DNA of 64,000 nt, taken from Allacma fusca (taxonomy: Eukaryota; Arthropoda; Collembola; Symphypleona; Sminthuridae). Below the pieces are notes generated by a model. The model saw only the letters and a program-made list of their open reading frames with translations, had not been told where the DNA came from and ran no database searches. The DNA lies in the NCBI GenBank assembly GCA_947179485.1, contig OX359245.1, forward strand, positions 81,021,067-81,085,066, given 5' to 3'. Within the stretch, counting starts at the first letter, position 1. Each line of letters starts with the position of its first letter. Made by a program: the position numbers and the translations under genes. Below are positions 26,904 through 38,290 of this stretch, in pieces.

Positions 26904-27052
26904 TCAGGGGTGGATTAATAAACTAATTATTACCCTGGTAATAACCCTCAAAATAGGTTTGCAAGCCTTTTTGAATGCAATCTTAGGGTTTTAGCGAAAC
27001 ATTTTTGACCCTGGTCGTACCAGGGTGGGTAATTCCATAAATCAACCCCTGA
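26904..27052. mobile_element. 149-bp MITE with CAGGGGT ends (hAT-like)
   Basis: Left end TCAGGGGTGGATTAAT and right end, read in reverse complement, TCAGGGGTTGATTTAT. The imperfect inverted arms continue inward about 35 bp to ACCCTGGT. Total length is 149 bp with no coding capacity. CAGGGGT termini are typical of non-autonomous hAT elements. The expected 8-bp target duplication is not evident, so the superfamily call is tentative. Confidence 0.65.
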
Positions 27053-27760
27053 TTGTAAGGATCTGTGAACACAATACTCGTGGCTGCATTAATACATTGA
27101 ATTAAAAACTGAACACAACAAACAAAGTGACATTCTCACATCAAAAATATTTGCGTGACCTATTTCCTCTATCTCTATCTATTTGAAAAGCAATGTCGAT
27201 ACTGGGATAATTATAGAGTCATATGTTCTCTGTTGAGAGACACTCGCTCTCACATATCAGCATATGATTTTTCCTTAATAATGCACTGACAATAAATGAG
27301 GATTTAAATATCAATATTTCTTTCAGTGCAGTTGGAACATATATACAAAGACCTTGATTACTTTGATCTTGAATTATTCATTCAGGCACTTCAAGAAAAA
27401 GTGGGGGACAACATTTTTTAATTAATTTTAATTACTTTGCAAGGCTTGCTTACTTGCATTAAATGCATTTGTGTACATACAAGATTACACTTTATTTTGC
27501 TTAAGCTGGCTCATTTACGTCCACATGCAAATTATAAGTCTTCTAATTTTTTGAAATCGTTTTAGTTTTAAAGCAATGCTTCCACAAAAGACACCGCAAT
27601 TGAATCTTACATATTGGAACCATATTCTTACAGTAGTTCTTGGAAAAGGATCGATTTGTTCTTTGATTTTTAGTCTGGTCTGGTCCAAACTTAGGACCAT
27701 TCAGCGAGGTATGTTCCACAACTTTGGAACAAACAACATTTTCCTGTGGAATTACTGGTT
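27053..27760. other. Intergenic DNA 3' of the LINE
   Basis: No gene is supported. Short overlapping frames at 27,515-27,797 on both strands share no protein-like features and end at the LINE tail. Confidence 0.4.
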
Positions 27761-30700
27761 TAATGTAATGTAATGTAATGTAATGCTTTATTGTCAAGTC
27801 ATCTCAGCGCAAGCACTGATTTCCAGATACAGACAGTGATATATATATTTAAATATGAACACACTAAGTTTGAAATTTATAGTTTCTTAAAAGTACAGTT
27901 ATAATCAAATTTACTCGGGAAGCAAGAAGGGGATCATTTTCGACTTTTAATTAACCATTTACTTATTTCAAACTGAAAATCTTTAATATTAGAGAATTGG
28001 TGGATACTATTAGGAATCATATTCCAAATCTTCGCAGATCTATATTGGAATGAATTGTGAAAAAATGAGGATGAGAGAGGAATTGTAAGGAAATGGCCAT
28101 GGCGGGATTGTCGGGTTCGTACTGGTTTAGTGATTTCCAAGAAACATGTGAGTTTATCAGGTTGTTTAAGGATGGTTTTCGTGATTGAAGCCATAATATA
28201 AGTATACCTCTCAAAGATACTAAGAATACTGAACGATTCATACAGATTATGTAGGTCAAAGGATTTCCGCTTTGTGGATTTTAAGTATAAAAAGGAATTT
28301 ACAGGTTTTAAGAAATCAAAACTATATCCTTTGAAGGAGACACATTTGAGGAAATGATCAATAGTGTTTTGGCATTTCTGTAGTGAGGAGTTAGAAACGG
28401 CACCCCATATTGGAAGTCCGTGGTCAATGTGAGAAAAAACTAGAGATTTAAAAACAATATTGAGGAGTTTTGGGGTTATGAATCTTTTAAATTTTACAAG
28501 ATTGTGACATTTAAATGATATTTGTTTGTTAACATAATTACAATGCTTTTCAAAATTGAGTGTAGTGTCAAGTATGATACCTAAGTATTTCAATTCATCA
28601 ACTTTGTGAACAGATTGGCCATTACAATATATTTTATCGTATTTAAAACATTGTTTGGCCCTCGGACGGGCAAATACCATAAACTCAGTTTTAAGGAAAT
28701 TAATTTCCATATTATTTTCAACACAGGAGTTGTGGATTGTAAGAAGTTCTTTTTCAAGTTTTTCTTTCAGTCTGAGTGGATCTTTAGAAGTACAAACAGA
28801 CCCAATATCATCAGCATAAATAGCAGAGTCAATAAGAATGTTACACAAATCATTAAGACATATGATAAATAAAACAGGGCCAAGTACACTTCCCTGTGGT
28901 ACCCCACCGTTAAGCTCATATGGCTTAGATACATAGGTTCCAAGTTTGATACAGTATTCCCGTCCAGATAAGTAGCTACAGATAGTTCTTAATAAATAGT
29001 TTGGTAAATTATAGACGTATTTTAGTTTATGTATTAGTTTTAGGTAATTGACACTGTCAAAAGCTTTTTTTAGGTCAACAAACAGGACTGCAGTAAGTTC
29101 CTTGTTTTCTAAAGCTTTGCAAATTCTATGAGAGAGGTCAATAAGCGCATAAGTTGTGGATTTACGTTTACGGAAACCATATTGGTTTTTCGAGAATAAT
29201 TTTAGAGTTTCCATATGATAAATAATTCTGTTGGCCAGGATGGATTCAAATACTTTGGATACAAATGGAAGAACCAAAATTGGTAAGTAGGACTGTGGTG
29301 CATATATACTGTTTGAGCCTTTTAAAATAGGGGTGATAATAGCCGACTTCCAGTTGTCAGGATATTTGCCTGTAGATACAATATAGTTAAATATATTAGT
29401 TAGTACAGGTGCAAAAATGTCAGTATGTTCTTTGAATATTTTAGGGGGGATACAGATCAGGGTGTTGCCATTGCTGCCTTTGGTGTTTTTTAATGATACA
29501 CATACTTCTTCTACAGTAATAGGATTACTCAGTGTATCATGAGCTATAACATTTGCAAAATTATTCAAGGCAGCATCAGCGTTCACATGATCAAGTACAA
29601 AGGCTTTTGACAGTTCATTACAAATTTTCTCTTCCTCTACGATAACAGATTGGCCTATCCTAAGCTCAGTAATATTTGTAGATTTTAGCTTATCGCCTAT
29701 TAGGGATTTAAACATATCCCAGGATTCTTTAGGAGTTTTACAGTTAGAGAATTTGGAAAAGTAATATTTATATTTATCTCTACGAGTATGTTGAGTTGCT
29801 AGGTTTCGGCATTGTTTATATGAAGACCAAGCTTCACCGGTATTACTTTCACAAGCTACACGTTTCAGATGAGATTGCTTATGTAAAGTTTTCTTAGTGT
29901 TAGCACTTAACCAAGGTACAGGTTTACTTGTAATACATCTCTTTACAAGTGGAGCAGTACCGTCCAAGGCTGAAAGCACAAGGTTATTCATAACATTAAC
30001 TTGGTCATTTACAGAGTCAAATGAAGGTATAATCTCCCATTTACAAGATGATAGCACATTACATAATTTGTCATGAGTAAGAGTTTTATAATTACGGGTT
30101 GTAATTACAATCGGGGAGAACTTGATTTTAGGTTTCTTTCTTACTACATAGATTATATCGTGATCTGAGATACCACATTGTAAGACACCACACGACCGGG
30201 CATAGCTACCACAATTAGTGTATATATGGTCAATTAAAGTCCGAGTCAGCATAGTGGTACGGGTGGGATGCACGATTAGTTGTTTAAGGTTAAGTCTATT
30301 ACAGCAGTTCAGGAGATAGTTGGAGTTATTACTACGTGTTGATAGATCAACATTAAAGTCTCCTAAGATATAATTCTCCAGGTATTTATTTTGAAGGAGA
30401 AGATAATGTTGAGAGAGTTCTAATAAGAAATTGTCGTCAAGTACAAGGTGTCCAGGCGGTCTGTATATAGTAAAGATAGATAATGGTCGAGTGTGAGGAA
30501 GTGTAATAGAGATTGAGAGGCATTCAACAGAAATCATGCAATCAGTGAGTAATTCAACATTGAGGTTTTCTTTTGCATAGATTACTATTCCACCCCAATT
30601 GGATATTTGCCTATCTTTTCTATAGAATTTATAACCTGGGATTTGTATACAGCTATCAGAAATGTTACCGTTGAGCCATGACTCCGTTACACACATAATG

Positions 30701-31560
30701 TCAGCATTGTAGTTGTTCATTAATACTGTCAGTTCATCTACTTTAAGTCTAAGGCTGCAGATATTAACATGCATTATTGTAAAACCTTTAGCTAGAGATT
30801 GAGAGGCAAATGATTTTTCTTGAATAATTGAGTCTTCAGATGCAAAGAAGGAGTCATTGTTATTTCCTAGAGTCCGTAGGAAAGTATCGATGTTAGGATT
30901 GGCCTGAAGTTTACATTTAAAACAGGTCCATGTTTGGGATAGGATAAGATCCTTGAACTGCTGATTAGATAGAGGTAGTTTCAAGCAGTTGGTATTGTGA
31001 AACAGAGTGTGACAAGTTATGCATTTGATAGCTAACTTACGGCCATCTGCTTTTTTGCATATTTCGCAAATTGCATTGTGACCAGCCTTGTAGTAGTAAT
31101 TAGACATATTTATTATAGCCAATAAATGAGAAATTAAATACTGTAATAATAATACAAACGATAATATAACTAAAAGAAGTGAGTTTAGAATTTTAACATA
31201 GCCTGGTTGAGTTATCCTTAGAGGTCGGTCCTAGGCTATTGAATCTAAGATGTGAGCTCAGGTTGGTTGGTAAAGGCGTCTTCTGGCGGCTAGGAAAGAT
31301 TTGCGTTCCAGAAATGTTGACTGGTCACGAACTGGAAACAGCAGCCAGTAAGTGATCCAAATGTCCCACGGGGGTACAGATGGGCCTATAGCCGTGACAT
31401 TACGGCGTCAGGGTACCGGCAGCCCTTACAGCTGGTTAAATCCAATCAGTCGTGTCAGTTAATGATGCCGCCAGAAGCAGGCCCGAACTTACTTAATGAA
31501 GAATTGGCTCAAGAGCCATAGCTTGTTAATACCTCTCAGCTCGGCAGTCTGAGAGGGAAT
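27761..31560 (-). mobile_element. Non-LTR retrotransposon (LINE), CR1/L2/Jockey-like
   Basis: The element lies on the minus strand. It has an intact ORF, a 3' UTR of about 150 bp containing an AATAAA signal (complement of 27,786-27,793), and a 3' tail of five TAATG units (27,761-27,785) instead of poly(A). Short tandem-repeat tails are known in CR1/L2-type LINEs. Upstream of the ORF (31,123 to about 31,560) there is a GC-richer segment unlike the flanking DNA, read here as the 5' UTR. The exact 5' boundary is not defined by the sequence, and I could not find a target-site duplication. The uninterrupted ORF suggests recent insertion. Confidence 0.9.
27934..31122 (-). CDS. LINE polyprotein: PHD finger, AP endonuclease, reverse transcriptase
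   Basis: This single 1,062-residue ORF has no internal stop. Residues 19-70 form a complete C4HC3 PHD-type zinc finger (C19, C22, C34, C37, H42, C46, C67, C70), presumably for chromatin or nucleic-acid contact. Residues about 113-325 are an apurinic-type endonuclease that nicks target DNA: N120, E147 in TESWL, Y220 in YRPP, D255 and N257 in GDFNVDL, and ISDHD at 318-322. Residues about 585-840 are the reverse transcriptase, with FVDLKKAFDSV (D683), GGVPQGSVLGPVLF and the catalytic IYADDIGS (D771, D772). The C-terminus has no RNase H. All visible catalytic residues are present, so the protein may be active. Many CR1 elements carry the PHD finger in a separate ORF1; here it is fused to ORF2 and no ORF1 is seen. 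The first ATG gives the intact finger. Confidence 0.95.
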   Translation of the reverse strand: MAIINMSNYYYKAGHNAICEICKKADGRKLAIKCITCHTLFHNTNCLKLPLSNQQFKDLILSQTWTCFKCKLQANPNIDTFLRTLGNNNDSFFASEDSIIQEKSFASQSLAKGFTIMHVNICSLRLKVDELTVLMNNYNADIMCVTESWLNGNISDSCIQIPGYKFYRKDRQISNWGGIVIYAKENLNVELLTDCMISVECLSISITLPHTRPLSIFTIYRPPGHLVLDDNFLLELSQHYLLLQNKYLENYILGDFNVDLSTRSNNSNYLLNCCNRLNLKQLIVHPTRTTMLTRTLIDHIYTNCGSYARSCGVLQCGISDHDIIYVVRKKPKIKFSPIVITTRNYKTLTHDKLCNVLSSCKWEIIPSFDSVNDQVNVMNNLVLSALDGTAPLVKRCITSKPVPWLSANTKKTLHKQSHLKRVACESNTGEAWSSYKQCRNLATQHTRRDKYKYYFSKFSNCKTPKESWDMFKSLIGDKLKSTNITELRIGQSVIVEEEKICNELSKAFVLDHVNADAALNNFANVIAHDTLSNPITVEEVCVSLKNTKGSNGNTLICIPPKIFKEHTDIFAPVLTNIFNYIVSTGKYPDNWKSAIITPILKGSNSIYAPQSYLPILVLPFVSKVFESILANRIIYHMETLKLFSKNQYGFRKRKSTTYALIDLSHRICKALENKELTAVLFVDLKKAFDSVNYLKLIHKLKYVYNLPNYLLRTICSYLSGREYCIKLGTYVSKPYELNGGVPQGSVLGPVLFIICLNDLCNILIDSAIYADDIGSVCTSKDPLRLKEKLEKELLTIHNSCVENNMEINFLKTEFMVFARPRAKQCFKYDKIYCNGQSVHKVDELKYLGIILDTTLNFEKHCNYVNKQISFKCHNLVKFKRFITPKLLNIVFKSLVFSHIDHGLPIWGAVSNSSLQKCQNTIDHFLKCVSFKGYSFDFLKPVNSFLYLKSTKRKSFDLHNLYESFSILSIFERYTYIMASITKTILKQPDKLTCFLEITKPVRTRQSRHGHFLTIPLSSSFFHNSFQYRSAKIWNMIPNSIHQFSNIKDFQFEISKWLIKSRK

Positions 31561-32283
31561 GAACTTTAGAAGTGCGAAGTTTTAAGTTCTTTAAATGCAA
31601 TTAATACGAATTTTGCAGAGTATGTTTTTATTAATTAAAGCTTTATTACAATTTTGACAAGTCATTGGCAGAGCCAAGGAACTACATGGTCTGTATCTGG
31701 TCATCAATTCAGTATGTAATAGTAACTCTATTGGTAGTCAGTAATAACGTTTTTTGGAAATATTTGGAAACGTTCAAACATGAGTACTCACTTTAATAAA
31801 AACTTCATTACTTTCATTATGTCTTTATAAAAGACTGTAATCTTGTTTGGACATTTCTAAATGTTTCCAAACAGTTTTTAAATATGCACGTTAAATTAAA
31901 TTCCAGGTGCGTTTAGAAAGATATACATTTGGTTACCCTTTGTCTTTAGTGCGTATTTATTCGGATAATGAACTTACAATAATTAGGAGCATATTTGAAG
32001 CCTTATGTGATTATGCCTTCATAGTTTTTCAATCGTCACAAACAATCTTTGTATTCACATTTCATCAATAATGAATTACCAGGATCATAGATATGTATGT
32101 ACATATACTTCTTGGAATTGAAGCTCATAAATAAAAAACAACCAGCTTTGATTTGCTTCAAGTATCAATGAGCTACATTCTATCGTCATAGTATTCTCAA
32201 AGCAAGGGCGATAATTTCCACGCGGAGAAAATTTTTCAAATTATCATTATTTTGTTGCTCAAAGAGCTTTTGAGTCTTCCAAA
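31561..32283. other. Upstream region of the secreted-protein gene at 32,284
   Basis: Noncoding. The upstream dyad shared by other copies of the family is not recognisable here, and no clear TATA box or initiator is seen. This copy may therefore be controlled differently or have diverged. Confidence 0.4.
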
Positions 32284-33938
32284 ATGAACATGTTTATTTA
32301 CATTGCTGCGATTCTGTTTACTGTCTCGGTAAGTAATTCAAACATATAAATTTGACTATTTCGTGTAAAATACGTGGTAAATAATTTCCGCAAGAATTTA
32401 CAATATTTATAGTAATACTATCATCTGCAATACTCGGTGCCATAGTAAGGAAAAAAATCCGTCGAATAATTTTTATTTCCTTTAAAATGCAAATTAATAT
32501 TCTACCAAGGTGTTTTCAGATCGCTCAAGGAGACAGATGCCGATTTAATCTTCCCGTGACGGCCAGTAACATCAAATGTGAGGACCAAGTGTACCATAGG
32601 ACTCCTAGCGCCATAGCAGCTGTTAATGCCTGTGGTGAAGGGAAAAATGGATCTGAAATAACGATCACGGATGTAAGTTACAAAACATAGGTTTCTCGAA
32701 AATTATATAGACAAACATACAATTGACTGTCATCATAATCACGTCCCACGCTCAAGAATATTTTGTCCCTCATGAGACATGTATATGCCATACAAAACAA
32801 TTGATGTAGATCATTTTTCCCCTCTAGGGACGACATTACTTTCAAATCGAAATGGCTTTCAAGGGAACCATTTCATGTATATGACATGCATATAGCGGAA
32901 AACACATCTTATACAAATAGATAAATTAAGGAGTAATAATTTCAATACATAGACTACTCCAGCTTCAGATAAATCCTGTTTTTTATTAGGTATTGATATG
33001 ATTAGTTGAACTTTCAGCAAATGTTTTCATTAACAAACATGTCATTGAATAAGTAAAATTCCAAGAACACTTATTTCATGATTTACACTCATTGTAAGCT
33101 CAGTATACAATCGTTTGCTTTTGTATGGGATGCTAAACATGGTTCTTGAACTTACCATGAAGCGTTTGTTTTTACACCCAGAGAATGGAGCGATACTTAT
33201 ATTACAATGTTATTGTAGATGAAAACATTGAATGGTGCTTATTACAGAATGCTTTAGCTTGTCAATAAACGCACAAAAAACTTGCAGCAAGGACGTTGAA
33301 ATGACGATTTTTCACAACTCTCACAGTAACAACCCAGGAGCTCTTTGCCTGTCTAAAAAAATTTATTTTGTATATGCTTCTTTCTACGGTTAAAATGATT
33401 TAGAAAGTAGTTAAGGTATAGGATTGGCATGACATCCGCGATTCACGTTAATATTTGATTTATATTCTTTTAGACAGACTGTATTTTCGAGAGGCTGGGC
33501 TACATTTACGATGGCAAATTGCAGCCGCATATATTGTTAGCAGTTAACAAAATTAATTTTCCTCGTCATTATGAAGCTCTAACGAAGGGAACCACTGCCT
33601 GTGCTGCAGGTATGAGTACTGACATAAAACATGGAATAAAATTGTCTTATAGTTGCTTAGTTATTTATGTCAAATGTTCACAATTCTCCTGCGTTTTTGT
33701 ATTTGGTATAGCAAACACCAAGGAGACGGATGACGTAGACCCATTCAAACACGTCGAATGTCGTTTGAGAGTTTTCAAAGAGGTATATTGACAAATGTTT
33801 AATTCTTAATTATTATCTCAAAGTCATTTCATAATTATTCTGACATTCGTGAGAAAATTACTCACTTTATTATTTATTGTGTGACATATGTAGGTCTGCA
33901 AACATGAGACATGTGACTGGATGAATACGTTGGATTAG
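32284..33938 (+). CDS. Secreted eight-cysteine protein, OBP-like (intact, copy 1)
   Basis: Five exons: 32284-32328, 32520-32672, 33474-33609, 33712-33782 and 33894-33938, with GT..AG introns in phases 0, 0, 1, 0. The product is 149 residues. Exon 1 encodes a hydrophobic signal-peptide start (MNMFIYIAAILFTVS), with cleavage likely after AQG. The mature part has eight cysteines (22, 35, 53, 69, 109, 128, 137, 142) and motifs CGEGKNG, CIFERLGYIYDGK and DPFKHVECRLRVFKE, ending CKHETCDWMNTLD. The LGYI-DGK helix and the DPxxxxxxC segment recall insect odorant-binding proteins (C-x3-C..LG..DG.., DPC..A..C), which carry small hydrophobic ligands in extracellular fluid. Here the OBP cysteine after DP is Phe. 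Exon structure and spacing agree with copies at 38,956 and 45,307, which supports every splice site. OBP-like function is inference; secretion is well supported. Confidence 0.88.
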
Positions 33939-34231
33939 TGACTGGCTTGGGATTCAAACTTGAATACAATATTTTTGGAAATCCAATTAAGCCTCAAAGT
34001 TTGCATCCTTTTGCCAGAAACAGATGGAAAAATATATGGCTAAATATTTCAATAATATATAATGATTCGTACAATTAACCATTTGAACTGCTTTGATAAC
34101 TGGTGGTTATCACTAATTAATTTATCAGCTTAGAATTAAAGGCTCGGAATTTATTACTGGAACTAGTAGAATAGCTCACTACCATCTACATAAAAGTTAA
34201 AAAACAATTGCGTCAAATATTTATGATTTGG
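33939..34231. other. Region 3' of copy 1
   Basis: AT-rich and noncoding; no convincing AATAAA signal was seen near the stop codon. Confidence 0.35.
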
Positions 34232-34642
34232 ACTTTAAAATAATAGCAATACCCAGTCACTCGAAATGTATAGGATCTTGCATGTAAAATTTATAGGATA
34301 AAATTATATATAAGTATCAGATTTGAGGACGATATCTCAAACGATTTTACTACAGGGTCCTGTACTTTCTCATACTTACCAATCCCTACCTCGTATGGGA
34401 TTTTCTCCAGCTTGTCCTATAGCTGAAAATTCATAATTATCTTATGCACTTCTCTACCTCCACTCCATTTTCCTCCAAAATTAAAACTACATAACTATTT
34501 TTAAAACAGTTAGTTTAATTTTTAGACAACTGTAAATAGTAATTATCAATATTTACAATTGTCCAAACAATTAAGGTAACTGTCAATAAGATTTGTATAC
34601 ATATAGATACATCTCCTCAAATTGTCATCCGTAGTACATCCT
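34232..34642. repeat. Segmental duplication A, copy 1
   Basis: About 410 bp align with 36,338-36,732 in the same orientation. Shared blocks include TCAAACGATTTTACTACA, CCTCGTATGGGATTTTC, AAATTAAAACTACATAACT and CATCTCCTCAAATTGTCAT. No coding sequence is conserved. It is either a dispersed repeat or a local duplication. Confidence 0.9.
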
Positions 34643-36337
34643 GGTATTGGTACATGGTATTGAAATCAGGCTTACTGCGTATTCTTGCTAACAGAGCATT
34701 TTGTCTTGTTGTTGGAGAAAATATTTGAACATACTCCCAGTTTCCCGAAATGTTAATTTTTTTTTGTCTTTTTGCAAATTCTTTCGGATTGGGAATAATA
34801 TGGTTAAATATACGCCTGACGACTAATTTCTGCATACAAAACCATGTCAGAATCTGCGTATGTATATTGTTACATTTTTCTTTATAAAATTGTTTACCTC
34901 TTTACATAAGAGTTGTGTCCCTTTAGATATAGCTCATGGGGAAAAATAGCAATAAATAATTAGCCCTTGAGTTAGTTAGTTCTTTCATATTGTGATGAAC
35001 AGAAAATTGTGAACTATGTATGCTAGCGGGCACACTTGTGTTCGTCCAAAAGTTATAAATTTGTTTTTCTTACAAATTGAAATTTAAGCATTAACTACAG
35101 GAATTTCGGAGTATATCACTAAAACTGTAAGCTAGAAAACACGCTAATTGGCTGGAAGGCTAGAGAACTCACTAATAGGCTGGAAGAGAAATAACCACTG
35201 ATTGAAATTACTATCTATCAGAAGTTAGTCATGCCATTTTAAAGTTGCTAACCGCATACAATTCAAATGGACAATAAATTCGATATATAATTCAGCTTCC
35301 CTATCCATTGAAAATGTGACTGGTCGCTTAGCCTTCGAGATTTGTACTGCACTGGTTTAAAGTTCAAAAGAAAATAATGCTTTGATAATCCTTATTAATC
35401 CTACGTATGTAAAATTCAAGTGATCAATTATCTCACCTGGTGTCATTGAAAATAAATTGATTAGGTGTCATTGTTCCAGCAACTATAGGGTATTAACGAA
35501 TTAGTATGTAACCAGACGTTCTCATTTGTGATTTTTCCCTTTGCTGTGTCCCCATATATTTGGATAAATATTCTGAATCCAAGCTGGTGACTAAATGTTG
35601 GTGCCCAGCAATTTAAAAAAAATTTAAAATGGAAAACGTCCAAAAAAACTCACCTCTCCACATATGCCCAAAAGCAGGGCTTTGTGAAAAATTAACTACG
35701 CGCCCAACAATTTGGAGGGCAGGCATTTTGGACATTTTTATATGGGTGAGAATATATTGCAGGGCTTGTTCAATCGACATACGCTAGTCGTAAGTTTTAG
35801 TGTCATCTCCATAGATTAGCAGGATTTTTTTCAACCCTTTGGAACAACTAAAATTGTAATTCACTGTAATTACACCAAAAGTAGTGCGTGACTATTTATT
35901 CTCAAAAATGTCCACTGTTTTTGTCCTTTGACGAAACATTAAAAATAATTGTAAAACTAATGAACCTAATGTAAAGCCCTCGTATGCTGTTGGTTGAGAA
36001 GGTCATGTAAAGCTTTATCTTCAGCCGCATCTTTCAGAATTTTTTTTTCCTGGGCCTTAGAATGCATAACGACTACATCAAACAGTAGCTGTTGACATAT
36101 ATGGTAAATTTTTGTTTACGTAAATCTTGTTCTAATTTCTGGGTATTTACCTTTAAGATCACAACGAAGTAAGCATGGATAGGAATTGCTCTTGTCCTGT
36201 ATCTTTAAACTGATACAACAAATCCAGCCGTTTTTTTGAAACAAATCTCAAAGTAGATATAAAGTCTCGTACAAAGGGCTATGGGGATTTAAAAAATGTA
36301 TACTGTATTTTAGGGAAAACCATTTTGCAACCCGAGA
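34643..36337. other. Intergenic DNA between the two duplication-A copies
   Basis: No gene is recognised. Short open frames at 34,617-34,835 and 35,461-35,643 (minus) show no family features or splice logic. A GGCAGGCATTTT word at 35,721 recurs at 40,081. Confidence 0.4.
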
Positions 36338-36732
36338 TTTTAAAATCGGTTGACCCAGTAACTCGAAATGTTTAGGATCCTACATGTAAAATCTATTGGA
36401 TGAACGTATAAGATATGCGGACGTTAGCTCAAACGATTTTACTACACTAACATAATCCTATGCTTTCCCATAATTACTAGTACAAACCTCGTATGGGATT
36501 TTCCCTATCTTGTCATATAAGTGAAAATTTATAATTATCTTTTGCACAGCTCTACCTTTACTCCATTTTTCTCCGAAATTAAAACTACATAACTGTCTTT
36601 ACTACACTTGGTTTAATTTTTAGACAATTGTAAATAGCCACAATATTTACGATTGTTTAAACAATTAGGCTAACTGCCATTAACGTTTTCATACATATAC
36701 ATCTCCTCAAATTGTCATTCGTAATACAACCT
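36338..36732. repeat. Segmental duplication A, copy 2
   Basis: Direct partner of 34,232-34,642. Similarity begins at TTTTAAAAT before CCCAGTAACTCGAAATGT and ends at CAAATTGTCATTCGTAATAC. Differences are mostly substitutions with a few small indels, so the duplication is old. Confidence 0.9.
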
Positions 36733-37226
36733 AAACTACACTATACATAGTACCATGTTTAAATAAAAACTACAAAATAATATTGCAGCCACAAATAAAC
36801 AATTTCACGTAGGAATTGAAAAAAACACTGACAATCACACAAATTATGTCTTCCTCTTGTCTTACTATTACTAATTGCAAGTAATAATTGAAACAAACTA
36901 AAGAACAAGTAAGTCGATTTGGCGTTCAGCACAATCAAAGAACATGTAAACGTCAACTGGTGCTGCAGTATGGCGAATTTGGCGTCTATAATCTATGTTT
37001 TGTATATAAAAACGCTAAGGAGCGCAGAATCCTTGTCAAAATAATTACGGGATTTTTTAACAAATTCGTTGACGACTTCCCTGCAGGGACTTAAGATTCA
37101 GCAGGAAAAAGTAAAAACGATCTTTCAAGGAGATTCACAAACCTTAGACTCCTGCTTTGAGGAAGCGATAAAAAGTTTAATGAATAGAATAAAGTTAGGA
37201 GAGTATTTAAAATTGACTATACGCTA
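36733..37226. other. Intergenic DNA
   Basis: No recognised feature. An open frame at 36,888-37,094 has no recognisable domain and no family partner in the window. Confidence 0.35.
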
Positions 37227-37240
37227 CTCATACGCTGCAG

Positions 37241-37256
37241 TGTGATTCCAATTATA
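37241..37256 (+). promoter_or_regulatory. Upstream dyad, diverged copy in a duplicated promoter
   Basis: TGTGATTCCAATTATA is a decayed version of TGTGATTNNAATCACA. With the following ATACGCCATTACTTCAGC and the block GAGTTAATGGAGCAAA (37,353), it matches the upstream region of the gene at 38,956. No gene follows in this repeat, so this is a tandem-duplicated promoter fragment, later split by the element at 37,384. Confidence 0.6.
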
Positions 37257-37383
37257 CGCCATTACTTCAGCTCGCATCATTCAGCAATCAAAATATTCCA
37301 CGCTAAGCGATTATAGAAATGTGCAGTTGTGTACTACAACCTTGAAAGGATTGGAGTTAATGGAGCAAATTATTGCAAACCAG

Positions 37384-38290
37384 TGCATCGCATGGGTACC
37401 GGTAGTGCCTAAGTATTTGGGTACACGTACAGGTCCGAAATGGGTACTCTGCTTAAGTACCCAAACCGAATGGGTATTTTATGGGTACCATAGTACCCAT
37501 AAATTAGCTATAGCTTTATGTACCCAAATTTTGGGTACAAAGCCAGGAGTTGGGTACAGGAATAAACTTGGAAGTTTTTTAGTTGTACCTGACAGGAACA
37601 GGTACAAGCTTCCAATATACCTGGACCTTATAAATTAGTACCTGAAAATGTGGTTGCTTTTACGAACAGAAATCCATCTTACGTGACATCAAGTGTAGTT
37701 TGTGACTCTCTTCGACCTAAAGGTTTATTTTGCTATTCAGTGTGTTTTCAGGAGGGCATCGTAAGTTTTGAAAAACCATACGTTTAAGCAATGGTTAATG
37801 AGCTTAGCACAACGTGCCAGCAATAAGTACGTGTAATTTCAAATTCCACCTGGGATTCAGTCATAATGTCGTTAAATGATATTGTGGTTACAGAGGATGA
37901 CGTAGAATGGAAGATTTAATTAAAGATGGCAATATCTCAGATGTATAGAAGTTATAGTTCCTTTACGATGTCTTGTATTCAAAAAACTATGGCGAAGCAG
38001 AATTCTCTCCAGCTTGTAATTTCTGTGATGTAAAACATCAATTGTAAACATGTTGAATCGTTTACAGTATTTTTTAAAGTACCTGATTGGGCACAGGTAC
38101 GCAGGAAAATCTTTCAGGTACAGGTCCATATATTGGGAATATTTTGGGTTCAGGTAAAATTTAAATGCAGATACCAACATTTCTTTAATAGATACTTATA
38201 ATCCGGCACAGGTCTGGGTTCGATTTATGCCTTTATACCTTTTATTTGGGTTCAGGCCCAGGTACAACATTTTTGTACCCATGCGATGCA
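37384..38290. mobile_element. 907-bp DNA element with 16-bp terminal inverted repeats
   Basis: Both ends carry the perfect inverted repeat TGCATCGCATGGGTAC (37,384-37,399 and complement of 38,275-38,290). The interior is packed with GGTAC/GTACC words, especially at 37,390-37,650 and 38,080-38,280, and codes for nothing convincing. The flanks (GGAGCAAATTATTGCAAACCAG and CGAGAATTTCGTCCAAGC) join into sequence matching the undisrupted upstream regions at 38,690 and 50,090, which serve as empty-site comparisons. A second inverted copy lies at 60,158-60,545. It is a non-autonomous or fold-back type element; the superfamily is unknown and no clear target duplication was identified. Confidence 0.8.

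Noticed and set aside
28017-28872. Short frames on both strands within the LINE
   Set aside because: They are out-of-frame or antisense shadows of the 1,062-codon ORF.
34617-34835. 72-codon minus-strand frame
   Set aside because: It partly overlaps duplication A but is not conserved in the second copy at 36.7 kb, and has no recognisable domain.
37321-37638. 105-codon frame rich in GT/YP residues, and the frames at 60,307-60,815
   Set aside because: They lie in the GGTAC element and reflect its repeated words; the two copies do not preserve a common protein.
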